From Alphaproteobacteria bacterium (lineage in GTDB: Bacteria; Pseudomonadota; Alphaproteobacteria; Micropepsales; Micropepsaceae), in NCBI GenBank assembly GCA_015654635.1, contig JAATGP010000033.1:1-64000 (forward strand): DNA of 64,000 nucleotides, in the 5' to 3' direction. Shown here one piece after another: positions 1 to 7,393 of the stretch (the stretch's first letter is position 1; each line of letters opens with the position of its first letter). The notes below the pieces were generated by a model, which searched no databases, had not been told where the DNA came from, and worked only from the letters and a program-made list of their open reading frames with translations. The position numbers and the translations under genes are program-made.

Positions 1-968
1 GCCCCAACTTCCACCAGATTCCGATCAATCAGCCGAAATGCCCTTTCCACAACCTGCAGCGAGACGGCCATATGCAGATGGGCGTGCCCAAAGGACAGGT
101 CAACTACGAACCGTCGAGCCTGGGCGCTGATGTGGCGCGGGAGGCCCCCGCGCGGGGCTATCAGACGTTCGCGGCACCGGAGGAAGGTGCGCAGCTTCGC
201 ATCCGACCAGAGAGCTTTGCCGACCACTACACGCAGGCTCGGCTGTTCTATGCCAGCCAGACGGAGCCGGAGAAAAACCACATTGTCGCGGCGCTCGCCT
301 TTGAACTCAGCAAGTGTGTCGTAGCGCGCGTACGCGAGGCCGTCCTCTCCCGGCTGATTCACATCGACGAGAACCTCGCCTTACGCGTCGCCGAAGGCCT
401 GGGTATCGACGAGATCGCGCCAGCGGACACAGCAGTCGAGGCAGAGGATATGCCGCTCTCGCCTGCCCTGAGTCTCATTGCCAAAGCCGTTCCGACATTG
501 AAGGGCCGCAAGATCGGCTGTCTGGTCGCGGACGGTGCCGATACTGCTTTGATCGCAGGGCTGACGGCCGCCGTAGAAGGGGCCGGAGCCACCTACCAAA
601 TCGTGGCGCCTAGGATCGGTGGCGTGCAAACGGCCGGCGGAGTTGTTCCAGCGGATCATAAAGTTGGAGGCGGGCCGTCGATCTTGTTCGATGCCGTGGC
701 CGTCATCCCGTCCCTGGAGGGCGGCGCGCAACTGGCGCTTCAGGCCGATGCGGTCAATTTCCTCCGAGATGCTTACGGGCATCTAAAGGTAATCGCTTAT
801 CTGCCGACCGCCGCGCCGATCTGGGTAAAGGCCGGCATGTCGGACGCCACGCCCGATCGTGATGCCGGACTGATCTCCTTGGACCGCAGCTCCATTGCCG
901 ACTTTATCAAAGCCGCTTCGGCAGGGCGCATCTGGGACCGCGAGCCTCAGGTGAGGAATGTGCCCTGA
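1..968 (+). CDS. katE: Large-subunit catalase (HPII/KatE type), 3' part
   Basis: Haem catalase that breaks down hydrogen peroxide in the cytoplasm. The frame is open from the window edge (codons from base 3). The first residues, NFHQIPINQPKCP followed by NLQRDGHMQMG, are the conserved core of clade-2 large catalases. The C-terminal part, from about GRKIGCLVADGAD, is the flavodoxin/DJ-1-like domain found only in large-subunit catalases, so this is KatE rather than a small catalase. Roughly the last 320 residues are visible and the start lies outside the window. The stop is TGA at 966-968. No obvious partner gene follows. The family assignment is clear; only the 5' part is missing. Confidence 0.93.
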   Translation, partial: PNFHQIPINQPKCPFHNLQRDGHMQMGVPKGQVNYEPSSLGADVAREAPARGYQTFAAPEEGAQLRIRPESFADHYTQARLFYASQTEPEKNHIVAALAFELSKCVVARVREAVLSRLIHIDENLALRVAEGLGIDEIAPADTAVEAEDMPLSPALSLIAKAVPTLKGRKIGCLVADGADTALIAGLTAAVEGAGATYQIVAPRIGGVQTAGGVVPADHKVGGGPSILFDAVAVIPSLEGGAQLALQADAVNFLRDAYGHLKVIAYLPTAAPIWVKAGMSDATPDRDAGLISLDRSSIADFIKAASAGRIWDREPQVRNVP

Positions 969-1295
969 TAGGGAAGCGCTTCAAGTGGAAGGTACCTGCA
1001 CGCCTCTTTAGAGCGGGAATTTCTACCCGCCGTCGACGACGCGTCTGCTGTACCGGCGCGTTTCCAAATTGTGATCGAACTCCTGAACCATCGGATGAAC
1101 AAGACCAGAAACCGCCGGCGCTCGCTCCATGACTCGCTCACACATCTTCCTATAGAGGTTGTTCTTACCCAGTTCACCACATGGCACCTGGTGAAACTGC
1201 ATTGGCGTCAGACGGCGTTGCTCCGCCGCTATCCGCAGCCGAACTGATCCTGGAGCCAATGCGACCGTCTATGTTCAATGTGCATTGAGGACGAG
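969..1295. other. Intergenic stretch, nothing recognised
   Basis: No convincing coding frame, RNA gene or strong hairpin was seen between the catalase and the transporter gene. The leader of the transporter must lie in its right part. Confidence 0.5.
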
Positions 1296-2438
1296 ATGAA
1301 TAACGCCACGCCTGCCGGCCCGCAGCGCGCCTCTAAGGTGAAACAGCCCGAGCGGCCGAAATTGCGAGAGATCATGGGGCCGGGGCTCATCACCGGCGCC
1401 TCCGACGACGATCCGAGCGGCATCGCAACCTATTCCCAGGCCGGAGCACAGTTCGGCGTCAATATGGGTTGGACACTGCTGCTGACGTTTCCGCTGATGT
1501 GCGCCATCCAGCAGATCAGCGCGCAGATAGGACGTGTGACGGGGCACGGCCTTGGCGGCAATCTGCGCCGCAACTACCCGTCCTGGGCGCTCTACGCGCT
1601 GGTCGGGCTGCTTGTGGTGGCCAACACGATCAATCTGGGGGCCGATCTCGGCGCGATGGGCGCCGCTCTCAAATTGCTGATCGGCGGTCCGGCACTTCTG
1701 TATGTGGCCCTTTTCGGAATTGTCTCCGTCCTGCTCGAAGTCTTCGTCCGCTACTCGCGATATGTGTCAGTTCTGAAGTGGCTTAGCCTTTCGCTCTTCG
1801 CCTATGTCGCGACGCTGTTCGCCGTGAAACTCGATTGGCTCGATGTCGCCCACCACTTCGTCGTACCGCACATCTCATGGACGGCAAGCTACTTGACCGT
1901 CGTCGTTGCCATATTCGGAACCACGATCAGCCCCTATCTGTTCTTTTGGCAGGCCGAAGAAGAAGTCGAGAATGAAAAAGAAAATCCGCAAGCGAAGCCG
2001 TTGAAACAAGCGCCAAAACAAGCCCCATTCGAACTGGAACGAATTCGTCTCGATACCTGGTTTGGAATGGCGATTTCCAACGTGGTTGCGCTGTGCATCA
2101 TGCTCACGACCGCGGCGACGCTAAACACACATGGAATCACAGATATCCAAACGTCGTCGCAGGCAGCCGAAGCGTTGCGGCCCATAGCCGGCGGGTTCGC
2201 ATTCCTGGTGTTCGCTCTGGGAATCATCGGTACCGGCATGCTCGCGCTCCCTGTGCTCTCCGGTTCCTGCGCATATGCCCTGGGCGAGGCTTTGCATTGG
2301 CCGGTCGGGCTTGCGCGGCAGCCCCTCAAGGCAAAGGCCTTTTATGGCACGATATCAGCTCGCCATTATCCGTCTGTCCATTTTGGTTTGCATCAACCCA
2401 AATCTGCAGATTATCAAACTGCGCGTCACTGGCATTGA
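1296..2438 (+). pseudogene. NRAMP-family divalent metal transporter, 3'-truncated
   Basis: Inner-membrane proton-coupled divalent cation (Mn/Fe type) transporter. The N-terminal motif DDDPSGIATYSQAGAQFG is the TM1 unwound metal-binding segment of NRAMP relatives. Hydrophobic segments follow through GIIGTGMLALPVLSGSCAYA near residue 330. ATG at 1296 was chosen because GAGGACGAG lies just upstream; an earlier in-frame ATG at 1278 has no such site. Recognisable NRAMP sequence ends at about 2345 (LARQPLKAKAFYG). The remaining roughly 30 residues are non-native and polar, because the DNA switches there to the reverse-strand gene ending at 2326. The last one or two membrane helices are missing, so the product is probably inactive. 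Confidence 0.8.
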
Positions 2439-3126
2439 TGATGCCATCATGGTTGGAGTCGTACGCCGACAAGGTATAAAATGAGTTGATCAACTCGTCA
2501 CTTGCGATGCGGCCGTCGCCGTTCGCATCGACTGCAATAAATCCGTTACCGCTGCCGATCCATCCGGTCTGATTAGCGAAATCATGATTTGCGAAACCGA
2601 CTGGTGTCCAGTTGAAAAATGTCGAACTTGTGGCGACGTTTGTCAGATTGATGCCGTTGCCTGAAAAATCAATAACGAGTGGATCAATGATCGAACGCCG
2701 CAGCAGGCGGTCGGCCTCCGCTATATTCGTATCGTGCTCCTGTTTCTGATACAGATCATGGAGATGTTGAGCGGCAAGGTCGCCAACTTTTCCCCCAGCA
2801 TAGTTCGCCAGTATCGCTCGCAGGACAGTGGTGGCAATGGTAGCCTGACCGGTCGAAAGGGCGCCGCTCTCCGCTATAGCCGCTGCCGCCTCTTCAGCAA
2901 TTCCCGCGCCCGAATACGCAAGCGCAGCCGTTGCAGCAAGAGCAACTGCCACTCCGATTGAGGCAGCAAGTGGATCTTCATCGACGAGTGCTTGGGCCTC
3001 GTCAGCCGTAAGACCGTACACTTGGAGCATGTCGGCAGCGAACTCAGCACTCTTCGACCCAACTTCGCTCATCGTGTCCACGGCGGTGTCGTATGCCACC
3101 TCAACGAGTGTCGTCCAAATGCTCAT
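2326..3126 (-). pseudogene. Ca-binding (EF-hand/RTX-type) protein, C-terminally truncated
   Basis: The N-terminal part is alanine-rich and helical with a hydrophobic stretch (residues about 50-75). It is followed by PLVIDFSGNGINLT and a run of calcium-loop motifs: DANGDGRIASDEL, DSNHDGIINASD and DANQNGQTDNGEL. This arrangement is typical of the region preceding the repeats in large secreted RTX or dockerin-like proteins. The frame ends abruptly after GEL with a non-native tail (ISCHKRPLP), at the same place where the facing NRAMP gene loses homology, so the 3' end is probably lost. ATG at 3126 has GGAGAATGGCG upstream; ATG at 3132 is the alternative. Exact role unknown; a secreted or surface function is inferred. 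Confidence 0.6.
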
Positions 3127-3601
3127 CGCCATTCTCCACAGTTTGGCTTTTGCGTTTAGTAGGGAGCTCGCGATTGGGATGGCTGGGAAAATGAGGCGGC
3201 GAGCGTTACTTCATTGACGGACCTTCGCCAAACAGTGACCGACTCACTTGGAGTACAAAAGGCGTTCGCTGTTCTTGTGTTCGACTTAGACCAGTAAGAA
3301 GCGTGCGCCAGCGACCACGCCTCCCACCTCCGTCGAATGGCTCCGTGCCATTTAACCCACATCAGACTTAGACGCCCCAATTTCTCGTTTAACGTGCTAC
3401 GCGAGGCCACTATAGTCAACTGTCAGGCACAAGAACAAGTCGCCGTACCCATCAAGTGTTGTGACAATTATATTAATACTGTAATTATAGGAATAGCGTA
3501 ACAGTAATCGGATAATGTCGCAATATACCGAACAACTATAACGGGATACGAGTCGAATTCGGGCGCGGTATCCAATTTGGGCACGTATTTAGGATTCAGA
3601 G
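3127..3601. other. Intergenic stretch, nothing recognised
   Basis: The short open frames here have no recognisable domain and no ribosome site. The base composition around 3440-3560 is AT-richer than the neighbourhood, as expected for old insertion-sequence debris. Confidence 0.4.
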
Positions 3602-3986
3602 TCATTGATTGATCCAAAAGATTGTGAACGCTGCGATGCAGATGGCTGAAAAGAAGGTGTGGCCGCAGCGATGGTAACGGATATAGATGTGTTGCCAGTC
3701 TTTGAGATTGGCGAACAAGTTGTCGATTTTGTTGCACCAACGATAGAGCGGCGATCGCGGGGGAAGTTTGCAGTTGGATTCGACGGGATGTGGCGGCGAT
3801 GCCGCGTTGGGCAAGGGCGTCACGGAACCAGTTGACGTCGTGCCTCTCGCCTAGCATTCCCTTGGCGGTCGGCAAGACATTAAGTATCAAGGCTACACTT
3901 TTGTGGACACTCATCCGACCGTACTGAGGAGCATGAACTGCGGTTGCCCAAGCCATATCACACCCATGAAGCTTCGAGTTCGAGCT
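3602..3986 (-). pseudogene. IS5-family transposase remnant (C-terminal part, frameshifted)
   Basis: On the minus strand, one frame carries SKLH (about 3970) and GRMSVHKSVALILNVLPTAK followed by WFRDALAQRGI. A second frame continues with NKIDNLFANLKDW and YHRCGHTFFSAICIAA. Together these are the conserved end of an IS5-family (IS1031/IS427-like) DDE transposase, where the final Glu-containing block normally reads KIENMFGKLKDWRR. The two halves lie in different frames, switching near 3780-3820, and the N-terminal catalytic half is absent. The gene is dead. Confidence 0.7.
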
Positions 3987-4133
3987 GCTGTTGGTCAGTC
4001 CGGTTGCTCTGGGATTAGCCCCTTTGTATGTAGGCTGCTCGAACCTATTCGACCGCTTTGCGTTCCGGCGCTGCTGATGGCAGCTGGTCAACGTTCGTCA
4101 TCGTCAAGCCTCCCGTAGCGGTGTCGGCGGTCT

Positions 4134-4293
4134 GGAACAAAATAATGGCCAGCTGCGTGAGGAGCGTCTACATTCGGCATGTCCTCTCCGAAGTATAACG
4201 GTCACGGATGCAATGCTAAGTCGGCATGATGCCATCCAGTAACTGTGCTGGGTTGCAGAAACCAGCTGAGCGGCTTGGCCATTATTTTGCTCC
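4134..4293. mobile_element. 160-bp inverted-repeat element (MITE-like)
   Basis: The left end GGAACAAAATAATGGCCA (4134-4151) and the right end TGGCCATTATTTTGCTCC (4276-4293) are 18-bp inverted repeats with one mismatch. Both arms are also followed inward by a CAGCTG-containing segment. The roughly 125-bp interior has no open frame. This is the structure of a non-autonomous miniature transposon or of an insertion sequence reduced to its ends by deletion. The parent family is not recognised. Confidence 0.55.
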
Positions 4294-4317
4294 CCCTCGC
4301 CGATTCGAAAATCGTCG

Positions 4318-5830
4318 GCCGTGAAGAATGCGGTTTTCAGGCCGGATTGAGTTGAAGAACCGCGGCCGAGCCGCAGAACAATCAGAACAACAAAAACCTC
4401 AGCCAGCGGATGAGGAGGCTGAAGTTGTATCCGACCGCTGCGAGAACGGCGTTGGCGGCGTCGCCAGCGTGGTGAGCGAGGTAATTGCGGTCCATCCGGT
4501 GCTCGGCCTTCAGATGCCCGATGACGGGCTCGATGGCTGACCGGCGTCGCATCTGGCGCTTGATCTCTTGTGTCATACGGCGCTTCTAGCCCGCGGTGTA
4601 GACGCGGAACTTGTATCGGGGCGGCGCATTGTGGCCGCGGTATCCCGCATCGGCGATGATACGCTCAAGCGTGTTGCCGACCAGCGCCTCGATCTCGGGG
4701 ATCACCGTCTTGAGGGTGTGGCCATCGTAGGGATTGCCCGCCATCGCCTTGGCGTGGATGGCGAACTGACCGCCCTTGGCGTGCCTGATCGGGGTCGCCA
4801 CGCTCGCCTTCACGCCGAACTCGTAAGGGCGATGCGCCTTGCCCTTGCCGATGCACTCCACCTCGGGCGCGTGAAGGCTGTAAATCTTGCGGCCACGCTG
4901 ATGCTGGTGCTGATGCAGCACGGAACTGGCCCGCGACAGCATCGGGGCGAAGACTTTCCTGAGCGCCTCGTCGTCAGCGGTCTTGCGGAGGATGTCGCGG
5001 ATCACCCGGCCCAGATAGGTCCGAAGCTTCTTCAAGGCCCTGTTGGCCCGCTTCCACTGCTTGGCGTGGGCATAGCGCTGGTGTTTGATCAAGGCGAACT
5101 TGCCCACACGACGATAGGATTGGCGCAGCTCCACACCGTGCTTGTTGGCGAGTCGCACCAGAATCTCCCGCGCCCGCTGCAACAGCCGCGCATCGGTGGG
5201 GAACATCACGTTCTTGGGCTGCACCGTGGTGTCCACGACCACCCGCGACAAATCGGACGGCTTGAGCGCGTCCGTGCGGACCGCCGTGGCCAGGCTCTCC
5301 TGCAACAAGGCCTGCAGTTTCTCCTCGCCCATCCGCTGGCGCCAGCGTGTCAGCGACGAGCGATCGAACACCAAGCGGTGCTGGAAGAACTCCTCCCCAC
5401 AGAAGTACTGGAAGTACGGGCTTTCCAGCCAGCGGTCGCAGAGGACCTCGTCCGACAGGCTATAGGTGTGCTTCAGGATCGCAAGCCCCGCCATCAGCCG
5501 CGTCGGCAACGGCGGTTGGCCGGGCCCGTCGCTGTACGCTGCCTCAAATCGCTCCTCCAGGAAACGCCAATCGACCGTCTGCGCCAGCTTCACCAGCGCG
5601 TGCCCCATGTCGATGATCTGATCCAAGCGCGACCGGAAAAGGTCCTGATCTCCCGTCTCACGACACTCTCGCGGCTTCATCCCATCCCCGCATCGACTCG
5701 CCCAAGACGCAGGAATCACGAATCCATTTTGCAAGGAACCGCCGTCTGATCCCTTCAATTCCGGCAAAATCGATTACTTCCCAACCGCCGTTTCCGACTC
5801 AAAATCAGCAGCTTGGGAATTCTTCACGGC
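4318..5830 (-). mobile_element. IS5-family insertion sequence, about 1.5 kb
   Basis: The transposase gene (4382-5767) is flanked by a 12-bp perfect inverted repeat, GCCGTGAAGAAT at 4318-4329 and ATTCTTCACGGC at 5819-5830. The distances to the transposase ends (about 50-60 bp) suit terminal repeats. No clear short target duplication was identified, so the exact ends could shift by some bases. Confidence 0.6.
4382..5767 (-). pseudogene. IS5-family transposase interrupted by an in-frame amber stop
   Basis: DDE transposase with the N-terminal domain of the IS5 family (FRSRLDQIIDMGHALVKLA, then a Lys/Arg-rich linker). Conserved blocks follow: DTTVQPKNVMFPTDARLL (first Asp), GVKASVATPIRHAKGGQF, IADAGYRGHN (second Asp), and the last block SAIEPVIGHLKAEHRMDRNYL (Glu). 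The reading frame is whole except for TAG at 4586-4588, where family members are expected to have Gln before KRRMTQEIKRQMRR. The downstream 64 codons continue in the same frame. A single C-to-T change explains the stop. Unless suppressed, the product lacks the catalytic Glu. Confidence 0.82.
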
Positions 5831-6180
5831 GGACAAAATCGATGGAAAGACCTCACCGGAAACTGCAGTCAGTGATTAAACGGGTAAGTCGAACGGGGCA
5901 GTCATATGGCGTGGCCAAATCCAGCCCCGTACAGGTAATCGGCTCCAGCATCCAAGCCGGCCTTCCAATGACGTCGCCAGGAGAGATTTCGATATGTACA
6001 AGGTGTTTAATGACGCGCTGTTCACGATAATGCTAGCGAACGCGGCACGCGTAGAGCGGTATCTGTCGGGTGATTGCCCTCTCTGTAACCACCGCTGACC
6101 TTGGAGGCGCCTCGCAAGTGACAACCATTGCTAGTCACTGGAGTTCCAGAGCATTCGCGAAACAAAAATAGGAGCTTGCA
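5831..6180. other. Intergenic stretch, nothing recognised
   Basis: No domain-bearing frame and no RNA gene seen. It lies between the insertion sequence and a small putative membrane protein gene. Confidence 0.4.
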
Positions 6181-6381
6181 TTAGTCTCGAGAATCTTTGC
6201 GCACGCGACGCGATCGTAAGAAGTTATACAATCTAAACACCACGATGATTGCAGGCATAATCGAGAGTACAATGACGATGGATATAATATTGGTTTCGTC
6301 GCTTTGGTGTCGGCCAGTATTAAACGACACGATTAAGACGATTAGTCCCAGGACAGGAATGAAGAACTTTGCATTGCCCAT
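6181..6381 (-). CDS. Small two-helix membrane protein, hypothetical
   Basis: 66 residues starting MGNAKFFIPVLGLIVLIV, with a second hydrophobic segment (IISIVIVLSIMPAIIVVF) and a basic tail (RSRRVRKDSRD). It would be an inner-membrane protein with its C-terminus in the cytoplasm. ATG at 6381 is preferred, since AGAGG sits nine bases upstream; an in-frame TTG at 6390 is the alternative. No family recognised. The two clean membrane segments with a positive tail support a real gene, but a chance frame cannot be excluded. Confidence 0.35.
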   Translation of the reverse strand: MGNAKFFIPVLGLIVLIVSFNTGRHQSDETNIISIVIVLSIMPAIIVVFRLYNFLRSRRVRKDSRD

Positions 6382-6626
6382 CTCCGTCAACCTCTTCGCA
6401 ATCCACGAGAACTACCCACAGGCGCACGCCTGAGCATATTCAGCGACCTAATCCTTAACAGGCTACTACATCAGACGTGATGAAAACTCAGGCAACCGGA
6501 GCGAGCTCATTCATGCACTATTGAATGCGCCACGACTTGGCAGGGTTATCAACGCAGACAGCAGCATCAGTCTGTTAGCTATGACACCGGGCAATCAGCG
6601 AGGCTAAATTCCGCGGGCAGTCAGAA

Positions 6627-6887
6627 TCAGAAGTCCAGTTTTCCGGGCCGTACCCCGCGTAGAACCCGCTGATCTCGTTCGTTCCGTTCCTCCTTGAACG
6701 CCCTACTGCCACGACGTCGCCAGACGGCGATGTTCTGTTCGCGGATCTCGGGCTGAAGCAGGAACACCAGTTCGAGAAAGGCACCAAAGAGTGCGGCGCG
6801 ATCATCGTTTGTGAGCTCGACGAGCCCGGATTTGACTACGAGGCCGCCGAGTTCGATGAGGTGACGAGTACGTTCGCGGCGCTTCAT
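6627..6887 (-). CDS. traD: Conjugal transfer protein TraD (Ti-type)
   Basis: 86 residues beginning MKRRERTRHLIELGGLVVKS and continuing GLVELTNDDRAALFGAFLEL. This matches the small TraD protein of Ti and other rhizobial plasmids, an accessory factor of the relaxosome with no known catalytic role. It lies 16 bp downstream of traC and in the same direction, as in the canonical traCDG operon. In that operon traG, the coupling protein, would follow, but no traG frame is present here. ATG at 6887 starts exactly at the family N-terminus. The module therefore looks mobilisable rather than self-transmissible. Confidence 0.72.
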   Translation of the reverse strand: MKRRERTRHLIELGGLVVKSGLVELTNDDRAALFGAFLELVFLLQPEIREQNIAVWRRRGSRAFKEERNERDQRVLRGVRPGKLDF

Positions 6888-6903
6888 GACCCACTCACGC
6901 GTA

Positions 6904-7227
6904 TCACTTCTTGCTTGATGGGCTTGCAGGCGATGATGTGAGGCTGTCGCCCGGCGCAGAGCTTTCGTGCTGGCCTGTAGCTCCCCCTTGAGCGGCTTCT
7001 GCCTTCCGAAAAAACTCCTCGCCTTGTTTCTTCCAGAGCTTCTTCTGTGCGATGTCTTTCGTTTGCACCATGGCGACGAGTCCACCAGCCAGGGTGTCGA
7101 TATCGAGCGCGTCAGCGCCGGTGGCGACGATAAGGTCTCCAAGTTGGCGTCGCTTGGTTTCCTTGAGCGCCTTGGTCTTTTCGGTGAGGGTCTTGAGAGC
7201 AGCGTCAAAGTCACGAGGTTTGCGCAT
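6904..7227 (-). CDS. traC: Conjugal transfer protein TraC (Ti-type)
   Basis: About 107 residues starting MRKPRDFDAALKTLTEKTKAL, then RQLGDLIVATGADALDIDTLAGGLVAMVQTKD, the conserved core of the TraC relaxosome accessory protein. ATG at 7227 coincides with the family start; a longer frame reaching 7287 adds about 20 non-conserved residues and would run into the candidate oriT leader. The C-terminal Ser/Pro-rich tail is variable in the family. It is transcribed away from traA with the presumed transfer origin between them, the arrangement known from Ti plasmids. Confidence 0.72.
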   Translation of the reverse strand: MRKPRDFDAALKTLTEKTKALKETKRRQLGDLIVATGADALDIDTLAGGLVAMVQTKDIAQKKLWKKQGEEFFRKAEAAQGGATGQHESSAPGDSLTSSPASPSSKK

Positions 7228-7315
7228 GTCGGACTCCGTCATTTGCGATGTGAGCATAATAGCGTGAGCCCTTCTCGAATACTCCATTTGGCCTGAGACA
7301 GTGTGGTACGGAACG

Positions 7316-7334
7316 ATCCCTCACGGGATTTTTT
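7316..7334 (+). terminator. Hairpin plus T-run upstream of traA
   Basis: ATCCC (7316-7320) and GGGAT (7325-7329) form a 5-bp stem with a TCAC loop, followed by six T residues. The stem is short, so it may instead be part of the transfer-origin structure. Confidence 0.3.
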
Positions 7335-7393
7335 CTCGCGAGGGCGCGCTTATACGTCGTGCCGACGTGCGCTTGAACGCGTACATGACAGGC
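7335..7393 (+). other. Candidate origin of transfer (oriT, TraA/rhizobial type)
   Basis: Between the divergent traC and traA genes lies AGGGCGCGCTTATACGTCG (7341-7359), which closely resembles the nic-region core of Ti/rhizobial plasmid oriTs (GGGCGC followed by a TTATACG block). It overlaps a perfect inverted repeat, ACGTCG-tgc-CGACGT (7354-7368). The position is exactly where TraA-family oriTs lie. The resemblance is from memory of that family; the nick position itself is not shown by sequence. Confidence 0.6.

Noticed and set aside
3156..3419. 87-codon minus-strand frame upstream of the Ca-binding gene
   Set aside because: No ribosome site, no recognisable fold, within IS debris; not supported as a gene.
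4568..5749. Long plus-strand open frame opposite the IS5 transposase
   Set aside because: It is the mirror of the conserved transposase gene, has no domain features and is a by-product of high GC content.
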